Below are positions 1-8,948 of a stretch of 54,941 nucleotides of DNA, piece after piece; the first letter of the stretch is position 1; every line of letters starts with the position of its first letter. Source of the DNA: Rhodospirillales bacterium (GTDB lineage: Bacteria; Pseudomonadota; Alphaproteobacteria; QKFK01; SZUA-500); NCBI GenBank assembly GCA_003252195.1, contig QKFK01000141.1, positions 1 to 54,941 on the forward strand. Reading direction: 5' to 3'. The translations under genes and the position numbers were made by a program. Below the pieces are notes generated by a model that saw nothing but the letters and a program-made list of their open reading frames with translations, did not search any database and was not told where the DNA came from.

Positions 1-830
1 TTAGAATATGAACCAGCAGAAGAAAGCAGCTCAGAACTTTACAACAACGCTCTCAATCTTGATGAGCTAGGGTTAGAAGCCAATAAGATTTTGCAAGGAG
101 AAAGCTCTGAAGTATTAGACGCACTATTAAACCTAAATGGCTCATCTGGTGGTGCAAGGCCCAAAATAGTCGCCCTTGTATCAGATGACAAAAAAAGCAT
201 AATCCACGGCTATGAACATAAAGAAAATTACACCCCGTGGCTAATTAAGTTTGACTCATCATTAGATAAAGAAAACATCGGGCTAATAGAATATTTTTAT
301 TCCATCATGGCAAAAAACGCTGGTATAGAAATGCCAGACACGCATTTATTTCCATCAAAGAACAGCAAAGGGCATTTTGGGGTTAAAAGATTTGACCGTT
401 CTAAAAACGGGAAAATACACATACACACTGCTTGTGGCTTATTACACGCCTCGCACCGCTACCCTACCCTTGATTATGAGAATTTAATCAAACTAACTTT
501 GCGTTTAACTAAAGACGTTAGAGAAGTTGAAAAAATGGTTAGATTAATGTTCTTTAACGTAAAGTCTGGCAATAAAGATGATCATAGCAAAAACTTCTCA
601 TTTATGATTGATGAGCAAAGATGACACCAGCCTATGACTTAACGCCGTCTGAAGGTATCAACGGCGAACAAACAGCAATGGTGAACGGCAAAGGTAGAAA
701 TATAACAGATGATGACCTTATAACCACAGCCTCAATATCTGGCATAGAAACAACCAAACTCAAACACATCATCGCCCAGACCATTGATGCAATCGCTGAT
801 TATGACAAACTAAAGAAAGAGGTTGAATAG
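1..830 (+). pseudogene. hipA: Frameshifted HipA-family kinase remnant (5' end outside window)
   Basis: The reading frame is open from base 1 and shows the HipA layout: SGGARPK, WLIKF, HFGVKRFDR, HTACGLLHAS and the catalytic-loop-like GNKDDHSKNFSF. It stops at 622-624. The next expected HipA segment, TPAYDLTPSEG, continues in another frame from 621 to 830. Family proteins have a few extra residues between these segments, so a short deletion plus frameshift is likely. HipA kinases phosphorylate glutamyl-tRNA synthetase and act with a HipB antitoxin. No hipB is visible here, though it could lie upstream of base 1. The downstream piece ends with a normal-looking C-terminus. A sequencing error cannot be excluded. 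Bases 831-960 hold no convincing gene. Confidence 0.75.
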
Positions 831-960
831 ATAACAATATAAAGCCTAGATGAATACACCAAAGCAGCAGATCAATTCATGCGCTATGTCTGGGCAGGAG
901 TACTAAGCTAAATGGGCTTATGTGGCGTAGAGAGGCAGAATCTGAAATTTATATGTTTGA

Positions 961-992
961 ATAAAAAAAGACGGTTCGCTTGGACCGTCTCT
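961..992 (-). terminator. Intrinsic terminator of the DRT3 RNA / defence operon
   Basis: A 7-bp stem (969-975 with 984-990) and an 8-nt loop are followed on the minus strand by a run of seven U (969-963). It is the first terminator downstream of drt3b and would end both the operon transcript and the small RNA described here. Confidence 0.8.
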
Positions 993-1083
993 TGTGTCTT
1001 ATTTTCGGTTTCATTCAAAAATAAAACTCACGCATGTGTGTGGGTTGCATACAACCATTACCTGCTAAGCGAAGCGTGAATAC
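961..1083 (-). ncRNA. Candidate DRT3 non-coding RNA with CACACACA template
   Basis: Directly after the drt3b stop, the minus strand carries about 120 nt of structured RNA ending in the terminator at 961-992. A 6-bp outer stem (1074-1079 with 1028-1033) encloses a 5-bp hairpin (1052-1056 with 1043-1047, 4-nt loop). The octamer CACACACA (1042 to 1035) follows that hairpin. DRT type 3 systems contain two RTs. As I recall from recent reports, they also have an RNA whose short AC repeat templates poly(GT) synthesis by one RT, while the other makes the complementary strand. Position, structure and AC repeat all fit. The exact 5' end cannot be read from sequence and may lie inside drt3b. The link to the DRT3 RNA is inference from context. 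Confidence 0.65.
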
Positions 1084-3156
1084 TCAATATACTTCCTGAC
1101 TTTGTTTTGTGTCCAGCTCTTTTCCAAAATTAAAGTTTTGCCAGGTAGTGAACCATAGGTGTTTTTGCCCCTCTTTATTTCGAAAGTTAAGAATATTATT
1201 CTGATCAGTATCTTCCTGAATATCGTATAGAGCCAGCAAGTATTTTTTTGTTGAACCAGAAACGAACGGGCATGACAATGTATCAAATAAAAGCATTGTT
1301 AGTTCTGCTTTTTTACCAATTAGGGCTTTGTTTTCAGAAAAATATCTCTTGATCTCATTTTCAATATAATTCCGAAGGCCAATGTATCTAACTTTGTCCC
1401 TCATATAAAATAGAAGAACCGTGTATGATAAATAGTTTAACTTTGATTTGCTTTGATATTTTTCATTTGCTTTTTCTATATTAAAATAGCGAGCTAAAAC
1501 ATCTTCTTCTAACCAATAATCTTTTCCCAATTCGGCTAGAGTGACTAATAAATATAGGGTTTCTACTTGTGTATGTTCACTGCTTTTATTTTTATCTAAA
1601 ATAAAGCAAGCATTGTCGTAGATGCTCTTGTAAATTAGGTGTCTGTGCTCTGAATTAATATTCTTGGGGCTCAAGAAGGTACAGAATATACGAATAATTC
1701 TACACAGCCGAATAGTTGTATTAACTTTAGGAGAAACAGAGTAAATAAAAAAAGCAAAATCTAAAATTGAAATTATTGCCTGTATAATTTGATTTTTAGG
1801 CCTGTATTCAGCAGTGGTTTTGGAATAATTTTTAAGCATCCGATCACACTTATTTTCAACAGTAGCCAAACTGTAATTCAGCATATCTTTATAAGACACA
1901 TTACATTCTTTGATAATCGTCTTGAATTGCGTGATTAGCTTATCTGACCTGATATGAACAGAGCCTTTAATGATTTTATTGTCACCGTCACCTTCTTCGG
2001 TTGTCCGGTAAACTATTTTTTCTTCCAATAGACTGGCGATTTTTTGTTTAGCCATAGAAATTTCTGTTATCAATGGCTTGTCGTAAATAATTGCCTTAGA
2101 GGAGTTTAAATACAGCTTATATTCTTTTAATGCATGTTGCAGAGTGTCTGTTATTTTATCTTTATCGTCTTCTTCATTATAAAAAATGAAGTAGTCATCA
2201 ACATATCGAAAAATTTCATAGTCAACGCGATTTTTGAGTTGATATTCGTTATGTAACTGAAGTTCGACTTTTTTATCGACCGACTGAAGGAGTATTTCAG
2301 CAAAAATTCTAGAAAACTCAGGGCCGATTATAATGCCATTTGTTTCATTGTAGTTCATATTTTGCATTAGACGATCAAACTTACCAGCAAATGTATCCTT
2401 ACTAGCCCCTAGGTTCTCTTTGACATAGGTTTTTCCTATCGTGGCCCAAGCTAATGAATGGGTGTAAATACTATCAAAACACTTAGAGATATCTAACTTT
2501 AGAAGTCTATTATATTTTTTCTCACAGCGGTGATATTGGTACGATTCATAAAACTTATAAATATTACTATAATTCTGATAAACGAAAAAAGACCGTAGAT
2601 TTTCATATTCTTTACCATCCTCTTCAATCAAAGGATCATCTTCAGATAAGTTCGCATAATGGGTGCGATCTTTGTGGAATTTATATTTTGTAACCTTAAC
2701 AGGTTTTCTGATAGCAAAATTACTTCCAGAGCAATGATAGATAATCGTTTCTTTGCAAGTATCATAAAAATCAACAACCTCAAGCTGGCTCCTTGGGTGT
2801 GGAACAGTTAGTTCTCGAAATTCTGCTTTTTTATGATTTATTTTATAAGCAAAAGGTATCAAGTCAAATTTCTTTAGCTTGTAGACATTGAACTCCTTTT
2901 CAGCAGAGCCTATGTATTTTTTTATTTTGTGAAAAGTGTTGTTTTTAGGTAAATCAAACAACAAACAAACGATATGATCTAATGTTGAGCACCCACTAAG
3001 CCATGAAACTTTACCGTCTTTGATTTCCACTTTGTTTTCCAGAAGGAAGTGATAGAAATGTCTGTTTGTAAAAGTTATAGGCAACTCAAAGGGCAAAACG
3101 TCTGATAAAACAGCCCTTTCTTTACGATATTTAAGGTTTATTTTTTTACGTCGCAT
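1084..3156 (-). CDS. drt3b: Reverse transcriptase, DRT3 second subunit (Drt3b, UG8-like)
   Basis: This 690-residue protein is a group II-like reverse transcriptase of the defence (UG) type. Visible RT motifs are motif A LDISKCFDS (about residues 221-229), motif B GIIIGPEFSRIFAE (274-287) and the catalytic FRYVDDYFIF around residue 320. The long C-terminal half has no motif I recognise and is probably alpha-helical. Its start overlaps the end of the upstream RT gene by 11 nt, so the two are translationally coupled. A pair of unlike RTs in this order (about 450 then 690 residues) matches DRT type 3 (UG3 plus UG8) of Gao et al. 2020. The adjacent RNA at 961-1083 completes the expected locus. The DRT3 call is by architecture and motifs and has not been checked by alignment. 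Confidence 0.8.
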   Translation of the reverse strand: MRRKKINLKYRKERAVLSDVLPFELPITFTNRHFYHFLLENKVEIKDGKVSWLSGCSTLDHIVCLLFDLPKNNTFHKIKKYIGSAEKEFNVYKLKKFDLIPFAYKINHKKAEFRELTVPHPRSQLEVVDFYDTCKETIIYHCSGSNFAIRKPVKVTKYKFHKDRTHYANLSEDDPLIEEDGKEYENLRSFFVYQNYSNIYKFYESYQYHRCEKKYNRLLKLDISKCFDSIYTHSLAWATIGKTYVKENLGASKDTFAGKFDRLMQNMNYNETNGIIIGPEFSRIFAEILLQSVDKKVELQLHNEYQLKNRVDYEIFRYVDDYFIFYNEEDDKDKITDTLQHALKEYKLYLNSSKAIIYDKPLITEISMAKQKIASLLEEKIVYRTTEEGDGDNKIIKGSVHIRSDKLITQFKTIIKECNVSYKDMLNYSLATVENKCDRMLKNYSKTTAEYRPKNQIIQAIISILDFAFFIYSVSPKVNTTIRLCRIIRIFCTFLSPKNINSEHRHLIYKSIYDNACFILDKNKSSEHTQVETLYLLVTLAELGKDYWLEEDVLARYFNIEKANEKYQSKSKLNYLSYTVLLFYMRDKVRYIGLRNYIENEIKRYFSENKALIGKKAELTMLLFDTLSCPFVSGSTKKYLLALYDIQEDTDQNNILNFRNKEGQKHLWFTTWQNFNFGKELDTKQSQEVY

Positions 3157-4492
3157 GCTTCCAGACCTTTACTATTCTTTTAAAGTCGTTAGCTGAAAAC
3201 TTGAAAAATCTCTTTTCGTTAAAGCCTTTCTTAAAGGATAATTCGGAAAGAGTTCTTTTTAACTTTTCATCTTCAATTAAACTAATTTGGTTAGTTAAAA
3301 AACTATCAAGTTCATCAAGACAGGATGTACTATTCATTAAAGAACATGAAAAATATATTCCAACAACGGCGTTCTTTTTGTTGTTAACGAGCCGAGTATT
3401 CCCAGTTAAAAAACGCACTCTTTCCAATAGGATGGATTTTGATTTGTTTTTATTAGATTTTACTGTTTTGTGATAGTCTTTAAAAGAAAGTTCGATCTTG
3501 TCCTTATATTTCTGAATTTTAGACTTTGTAAGCTTAATTTCAACAGAGCCATTGCCAAAGGTAAAATTATATCCCAAGTAATCGAGTGTTTTTTGTTCTG
3601 TACCATTGATCGATTTTGTGTGTGTTTTTTCTTTGTTAAGAGTTAGGCCAATATCGCTCAGGCTTTTTTTTACAAAAGCCAATTTCCGATGCACACTAAT
3701 ACTTGGATCTGCACTGCAAACAATTATAATATCATCTACATAACGAGCATAATATAAAACCTGCGGGCATTTTAGAATTATTTCGTCAAACTTCCTTAAG
3801 TACAATTCTGACAAATATGCGCTTATACCAACTCCCCTAGGTATTCCTGATTTTTCTCCAGATATTTGCTCATACTCGTGTAGTATTCTACGAATTATCT
3901 TTTTTGATGTAAGCGTGAGGAGCGGATCGTCGTTAAGTTTTTTTAATAAACGGCCCCTCGGGATGCTTTCGTAAAAGCTTAAAATATCCGTTCTAATAAT
4001 ATGTTTAGGTAGCTTATCAGAAAAAGTTTCTCTAAGCTGACATACAATATTGTGCCGGTTTCCTTGTTTAACCTTATATAGCTTACGAAGATTGTTTTGT
4101 ATTTGCTTTAAAGCAAAGTATGAAGTGGCATTCTTTTCGTAACCGTATGCTTTTTTTGTTTTTCCAACATCGATTTCCTTTAAGCCTAATGAAAATTTTT
4201 TTTCTGTTATAGAAGAAGCAATTTGCTCAAGTTCATTAGAAAGTAAATTTTCTTTTTTTTCTTTTAAGTTTAACTTCTTTTTGTATAGCTCTTCCTTTTT
4301 CTTTTCATATGCTTCAATAGAAGTGTTTGACTTGGTTTTCCTGTGCTGTCGTATTGCGACGCTGACGTCCTTGATTTGTTTTGTAATCTTCTCAACTTCA
4401 GGAAAGAATTCATCTTCCAAGTAGTTACCTTTCCTATTTTCGTAGTCGAAAATTTTTCGGAAATTTTCAGATGAGAATGATTGATCAAGCAT
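3146..4492 (-). CDS. drt3a: Reverse transcriptase, DRT3 first subunit (Drt3a, UG3-like)
   Basis: This 448-residue protein starts with a charged, probably coiled-coil segment (about residues 30-90). A reverse transcriptase domain follows: motif A RTDILSFYES (167-176), motif B SGIPRGVGIS (215-224), catalytic YARYVDDIIIV around 251-254, and motif D LNKEKTH. A group II intron maturase is unlikely because no intron structure or HNH domain is present. No variable-repeat pair of a diversity-generating element is seen. The ATG lies only 3 nt past the stop of the type III res gene, with AAGGA as ribosome binding site inside the end of res. Expression therefore appears tied to the restriction operon. 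Together with the second RT and the 3' RNA it is assigned to DRT type 3. Confidence 0.8.
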   Translation of the reverse strand: MLDQSFSSENFRKIFDYENRKGNYLEDEFFPEVEKITKQIKDVSVAIRQHRKTKSNTSIEAYEKKKEELYKKKLNLKEKKENLLSNELEQIASSITEKKFSLGLKEIDVGKTKKAYGYEKNATSYFALKQIQNNLRKLYKVKQGNRHNIVCQLRETFSDKLPKHIIRTDILSFYESIPRGRLLKKLNDDPLLTLTSKKIIRRILHEYEQISGEKSGIPRGVGISAYLSELYLRKFDEIILKCPQVLYYARYVDDIIIVCSADPSISVHRKLAFVKKSLSDIGLTLNKEKTHTKSINGTEQKTLDYLGYNFTFGNGSVEIKLTKSKIQKYKDKIELSFKDYHKTVKSNKNKSKSILLERVRFLTGNTRLVNNKKNAVVGIYFSCSLMNSTSCLDELDSFLTNQISLIEDEKLKRTLSELSFKKGFNEKRFFKFSANDFKRIVKVWKHAT

Positions 4493-4495
4493 TTT

Positions 4496-7462
4496 CTAAT
4501 TCCTTTCAGACATGGCCTGATCCACAAAAGTGTCATAATTACTCGCCACCATATAGCGAGCATCTTCACCAAGGGCTTTAAAGTGCTCATGCCCACAATG
4601 AATTTTGGCTTGCTCTACATCGCGCAGCATATCTTCGAAAACTGTGCCTTTACTTTCAACAACGAAATACAGCTTCTCTTGACCATCAAGTTCAAATAAC
4701 ACTGCCCAGTCAGGATTATATGATCCAAGCGGGGTATCAATTTTAAACCAGCCCGGAAGTTTTGCGTAAACTTTTACTTCATCATTCTTTTCAAAGGACT
4801 GAGCCAGGCCTGATTCAATATCTGAATCGTAGACCACATGATCATATGCTGACTTATCTGCTTCAATCATGTTTTTGTTCAGATATCCAATCAGTTCTTC
4901 GCTTTCAAACAGCTCCTGTCCGTAAAAATGCTCGTCACCAATTTTGTGGTATTTAATCCCATCTACGATAAATCGGCGCATTTCACGCTTAATAACTTCT
5001 TTCACCTCATCAATAAACTTCTGAGGGTTATTCTTAAAGTCGTTTAGGCGACCGCTCTTGATCAGGATATCAAGAATAGACTGGCGCTTCAGGTTTGTTT
5101 CATTTTGTAGGTAGCTTAAAATATCCGGTATCTGATAATCGCGAACATCATACAAATGGGTGCTTTCTTGGGCTTGGGTAACGGTTACTCCGCCTTTGCT
5201 GATTTCAGTTTTGGCGCGTGTGTAATTGAACTTAGTTTTTCCTACAATTAGGCTTTTCTGAATGCTCTCAGCGCATTTTTCAATAAGCTGGTCTGGGTCA
5301 AAATCGACGTTATAGACGGTTTTGTATTTGATACGATCCCACAGGTCTTTAAATTCAGGGCTATCAAATACTGCCTTATTCAAACGAACTGTGCGCTTAT
5401 CATCATTGTTCTTAATGTTGAGGACGCCAGCCATTTTCTTAAGCGTTGCGGTGATCGCTTCCCGCTGTTCTTCAAACTGCTCTGGAAGTGCTACAGTGTC
5501 TTCCTTCAAAGCCTTTTTCAGCTCATCTGTGACTTTGCCGCGTTGATCGATATATTTGCTTTCCAGTAAGTCATTCCAGATCGCCTCAGAAGCCTCCGCG
5601 CCAAGGAAGGTCTGTTCGCCGGTTTCTGTTTCAATAACGATATTGGCAAAACTGTGATCTTCGATAACGCCGAATTTGATGCCTTCCTCTTTCTCGATCT
5701 CTTTTTGTAAGCCTTCAACAAAATCTTCGTAAGATTCATTAGCCATGACGGTCAATGTATTGACGTCAAATCCATGAACACGCTCTCCATCCTGATTGAC
5801 GGATATACGAAGACCACGACCAATTTCTTGTCGTTTTTTGATGGTTGACTTCGTTTCATTCAGCGTACATATCTGGAAGACGTTGGGGTTATCCCAACCT
5901 TCTTTGAGGGCAGAGTGAGAGAAAATAAACTTCAACTTTGAATCAAAGCTGAGTAGTTTCTCTTTGTCCTTCATAATTAAGCTGTACGTATCTTCATCAG
6001 CCTTGGTCGTACCGTTGGTGTCTTTGAAGCCGTTTTTATCGCCAGAGAAATATCCGTTGTGAACAATCTCAGGAAGGCTATCTGTGTCCATGTCTGAAAA
6101 TAGGCTGTTATACTTTGGCTTTTTGATCGCCTTGGCATACTCTTCCTCAAACATAATGGCGTATTTGCCTTTTTGATCTGGCGCATCATAGTCACGGTAA
6201 TTTGCCACCTTATCGATAAAGAAGAGGCTTAAAACTTTAATGCCCATCGGGGTGAGTTTCAGCTCTTTATCCAAATGCTCTTCGATGGTTTTGCGTATTT
6301 GCAGACGTTTATATTCGTCCTCGCTCACATCGCCAATGGCGTGATGCAGGCGAATAATATCTGGCTTACTGGTGAAATCGATATATTCATTGCCTTCTTC
6401 GCAGTAAATATCATTGACCACATATCCGTCATAAATAGAGCGTCCGCCAGAAATACTCAGCAAGTCATCACCTTGCTTAACCCATTTCTCGGCGCGTTTA
6501 ACATTGCCTTGTTGCTGAATATCCAGTTCGATCTTGGCGCGATGGCCGTTTTTGTTATCTACGGCCAGAAGCTTGATATATGCCTTATTGTGTCCATCTT
6601 TCACCTGAATAGAAGCGACCTCAATCTGTTTCACCAGTTTTTGCTCATAGGCATCAATAGAATCCAGTTTATAAAGCATATTGTGCTTATCAATATGCGT
6701 GGCCGAATATCTAAAGGTACATAGCGGGTTGAGCGACTTGATCGCTTCAGCAGATTTGGCTGTGGTATCCACACTTTGCGGCTCATCAATAATCACAATC
6801 GGGTTGGTGGATTTAATAAAATCAATCGGCACGCCCTGCATTTTATCATTCCAACGGTGAATAATATTGGCGCTGGTTTCTTTTGATGGATCGGTAAAGC
6901 TTTTGCGGAACGCATCAATATTGATCACCATGATCTGGATATAATCATTCGTAGCAAAACTGCGGACTTGCTCTAATCGGCCCGAGTCATAAACAAAATA
7001 ATCAAACGGCACATTATCATATTGTTCGCGGAAGTGCGTTTCTGTCATTTGCAGAGATTTATAAACACCTTCCTTAATGGCAATGCTTGGCACAACAATA
7101 ATGAATTTTGTAAACCCGTATTTTTTATTCATCTCAAAGATTGAGCGTAAATAAACATAAGTCTTTCCGGTTCCTGTTTCCATCTCAACCGTGAAGTCAC
7201 GGCTTTTCAATTCTTTTGTTTGCTTCAACCCATTATTGAGTTGGATTTTACGAACATTATCTTGTATCTCTTCATCCAATAGACGTAGGCGGTTACCGAA
7301 ACCTTTGTCCGTTTGGTTGGTCAATGTTGCCTCGAACTCACTCGCCGCGAGCGATGGCATTGAGAACGTGGTTTTATTCAGCTCTTGACCTTCAAATATA
7401 TCAACCGCAGATTCCCATGCGCGGCGCTGGTGGTTCTGGTTTGGATCAAATTTAATCTTCAT
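4496..7462 (-). CDS. res: Type III restriction enzyme Res subunit (helicase-endonuclease)
   Basis: This 988-residue protein has the usual length and layout of type III Res. SF2 helicase motif I (ETGTGKT) is near residue 95, the DEAD-box position carries IIDEPQSVD near 222, and motif III RYSATH follows. The second RecA domain has KEGWDNPNVFQI and QEIGRGLRI. The C-terminal endonuclease domain shows NPDWAV followed by FVVESKG, a PD-ExK nuclease signature (about residues 915-945). Res translocates from Mod-recognised sites and cuts unmodified DNA. Its start overlaps the doc stop by 4 nt. In ordinary type III loci res follows mod directly. Here two genes are interposed and DRT3 follows. GC content is visibly higher than in the RT genes. 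Confidence 0.9.
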   Translation of the reverse strand: MKIKFDPNQNHQRRAWESAVDIFEGQELNKTTFSMPSLAASEFEATLTNQTDKGFGNRLRLLDEEIQDNVRKIQLNNGLKQTKELKSRDFTVEMETGTGKTYVYLRSIFEMNKKYGFTKFIIVVPSIAIKEGVYKSLQMTETHFREQYDNVPFDYFVYDSGRLEQVRSFATNDYIQIMVINIDAFRKSFTDPSKETSANIIHRWNDKMQGVPIDFIKSTNPIVIIDEPQSVDTTAKSAEAIKSLNPLCTFRYSATHIDKHNMLYKLDSIDAYEQKLVKQIEVASIQVKDGHNKAYIKLLAVDNKNGHRAKIELDIQQQGNVKRAEKWVKQGDDLLSISGGRSIYDGYVVNDIYCEEGNEYIDFTSKPDIIRLHHAIGDVSEDEYKRLQIRKTIEEHLDKELKLTPMGIKVLSLFFIDKVANYRDYDAPDQKGKYAIMFEEEYAKAIKKPKYNSLFSDMDTDSLPEIVHNGYFSGDKNGFKDTNGTTKADEDTYSLIMKDKEKLLSFDSKLKFIFSHSALKEGWDNPNVFQICTLNETKSTIKKRQEIGRGLRISVNQDGERVHGFDVNTLTVMANESYEDFVEGLQKEIEKEEGIKFGVIEDHSFANIVIETETGEQTFLGAEASEAIWNDLLESKYIDQRGKVTDELKKALKEDTVALPEQFEEQREAITATLKKMAGVLNIKNNDDKRTVRLNKAVFDSPEFKDLWDRIKYKTVYNVDFDPDQLIEKCAESIQKSLIVGKTKFNYTRAKTEISKGGVTVTQAQESTHLYDVRDYQIPDILSYLQNETNLKRQSILDILIKSGRLNDFKNNPQKFIDEVKEVIKREMRRFIVDGIKYHKIGDEHFYGQELFESEELIGYLNKNMIEADKSAYDHVVYDSDIESGLAQSFEKNDEVKVYAKLPGWFKIDTPLGSYNPDWAVLFELDGQEKLYFVVESKGTVFEDMLRDVEQAKIHCGHEHFKALGEDARYMVASNYDTFVDQAMSERN

Positions 7463-7899
7463 TCTGCACCTCCCTGAATAGCATTCAGGATTTTTAATTT
7501 TAAGTCTTCTTCTTCATCCTGCTCATTCAGGACTGCCACAATAATTTCCCTTAGGAGATCTTTATCAATAGCCCCAGAAGCCACATGATAACTGACATTC
7601 TCCATTTTTCTTAAAAAGCTCCCAGAGCAATACATATAGCCATTCAAAAGTAACATCTGGGCTGCCAGTGTGATGGCAATTCTTTTGTTCCCATCTTGAA
7701 AACAATGAAATTTGCACGCACCAAAAAACAAATGCGTTAACTTATCTTCAAACTCGGGATAATAATCATCATTCTGTATATGCTCCAGAACAGAGCCTAA
7801 CTGTTGAACATCAAGAAACCCCAAAGCACCACCACCACTTACTTCGATAGTTTTAGCGTGGGTTTCTTTTGCTTGTTCAAGAGTGAGATAAATTGTCAT
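7459..7899 (-). CDS. doc: Fic/Doc-family protein (death-on-curing type toxin)
   Basis: This 146-residue protein carries the Fic/Doc active-site motif as HCFQDGNKR (residues 65-73), matching the HxFxD(G/A)NKR consensus, within a short all-helical Doc-like frame. Doc enzymes phosphorylate EF-Tu, while longer Fic enzymes AMPylate; the GNKR ending is closer to the Doc form. It overlaps res by 4 nt and abuts the RhuM-like gene with no spacer, so all three are probably translated together. A Doc/RhuM-like pair between mod and res recurs in type III-like loci as far as I recall. It may be a toxin guarding the restriction system or a regulator of it. The start at 7899 is directly after the preceding stop. 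Confidence 0.85.
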   Translation of the reverse strand: MTIYLTLEQAKETHAKTIEVSGGGALGFLDVQQLGSVLEHIQNDDYYPEFEDKLTHLFFGACKFHCFQDGNKRIAITLAAQMLLLNGYMYCSGSFLRKMENVSYHVASGAIDKDLLREIIVAVLNEQDEEEDLKLKILNAIQGGAE

Positions 7900-8934
7900 C
7901 TATTCTCTCTCCTTCAAGCGCTTCATAACATCCTTAGCGTCTTCTAATCGTTCCTGAAGATCTTTGCTTTTTTCGCCTATAAATCGTTCAAAATCTTCTT
8001 TCTGAATAGGAGTTATGTATTCCTTTAGCTGATGATGCAGAGCATCCCTAAACGCCAGATCACGGCTAGCCATTTTATTTCTTGCTTTTTCAATCAAAGG
8101 TCGCCAATGTGCTTTATTTTCAAAATCAGAGAATACAGCGTCCACTTCGGAGCTAGAAAGAGACCTCCCCGCTTCAGTTGCTTTACGGCGTATTTCATCA
8201 GCAAGTCCGCATTCAAAGGAAGAAACCAGGTCAAGAATTTCAGAGTAAAAAGTATCGCGTGTATTATCATTGTTATGCAAATTTAAGATTTTTCTATATT
8301 CATCCGCATTTTCCTTAAAAATGGCGACATATATTTTATTCGTATAGACAGGGTACTTAAAATTTCCCATAGCAACACAATCTTTCAGTGCATCAGTAAA
8401 TTGCTTCCGATAGTTTTCTTCGGCAAACCAAGAATGAATAAAGTCTTCATCGCGCTGGTTTATATATTTTGTGCCCCCACCCGTACGCTGGTTTATAGTA
8501 TCAATTACGATATCAAGCATTGTTTGACGCAAAAGTCGTGCACGCTCATTTTCTGATAAAAGCATGGCAATATTTAAAAAAGCCCGAATATCAAAAACAC
8601 CTAGCTGAGGAGAAGTTTTAAGGTTAGCGAAATCAGTTTCGTTAACACCTGTTGACAAAATAGCATCTTTCAATGATTTCAAACGTTTACCAGTCAAAAC
8701 CACATAACCGTTACCAACCAACTCTCCTTCATTTTTTGAAATATAGTTATCAATTGTACGGGGCGTAACCTCAAAAAATTGTGCAACCTGTTCCTTCAGA
8801 ACCACATGTTTTCCCTCAAAAGGAATTCCATTAATGCCTACAGCCCGCTCTATTTCCTGCACAGCATAAGGGTTATTCAGGATATTCTGGCGATCAATTC
8901 TAGAAACTGTAAGGTCTTTTTTTCCATTTATCAT
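7900..8934 (-). CDS. RhuM-like DNA-binding protein, probable partner of Doc
   Basis: This 344-residue protein has an N-terminal helix-turn-helix (about residues 45-75, VAQFFEVTPRTIDNYISKNE) and a mid region resembling RhuM-family proteins (SPQLGVFDIRAFLN). A long helical C-terminus ends in a charged coiled coil. RhuM proteins were named from a Salmonella pathogenicity island and their molecular role is poorly known. Because the gene is fused head to tail with doc (no intergenic base), it is a good candidate for the antitoxin or repressor of that toxin; this is inference. It starts 14 nt downstream of the mod stop. Confidence 0.6.
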   Translation of the reverse strand: MINGKKDLTVSRIDRQNILNNPYAVQEIERAVGINGIPFEGKHVVLKEQVAQFFEVTPRTIDNYISKNEGELVGNGYVVLTGKRLKSLKDAILSTGVNETDFANLKTSPQLGVFDIRAFLNIAMLLSENERARLLRQTMLDIVIDTINQRTGGGTKYINQRDEDFIHSWFAEENYRKQFTDALKDCVAMGNFKYPVYTNKIYVAIFKENADEYRKILNLHNNDNTRDTFYSEILDLVSSFECGLADEIRRKATEAGRSLSSSEVDAVFSDFENKAHWRPLIEKARNKMASRDLAFRDALHHQLKEYITPIQKEDFERFIGEKSKDLQERLEDAKDVMKRLKERE

Positions 8935-8948
8935 GACGACCCCTCCCC

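Noticed and set aside
831..960. Additional gene fragment after hipA
   Set aside because: Short open stretches are interrupted by stops in every frame and show no recognisable family, so nothing is called.
1065..4492. Diversity-generating retroelement or retron
   Set aside because: There is no template/variable repeat pair, no C-type lectin target gene and no msr-msd-like inverted repeats. Two different RTs with a CACACACA RNA fit DRT3 better.
6275..6724. 149-codon plus-strand frame opposite res
   Set aside because: It lies wholly inside the well-supported Res coding region and has no family features; it is a shadow frame.
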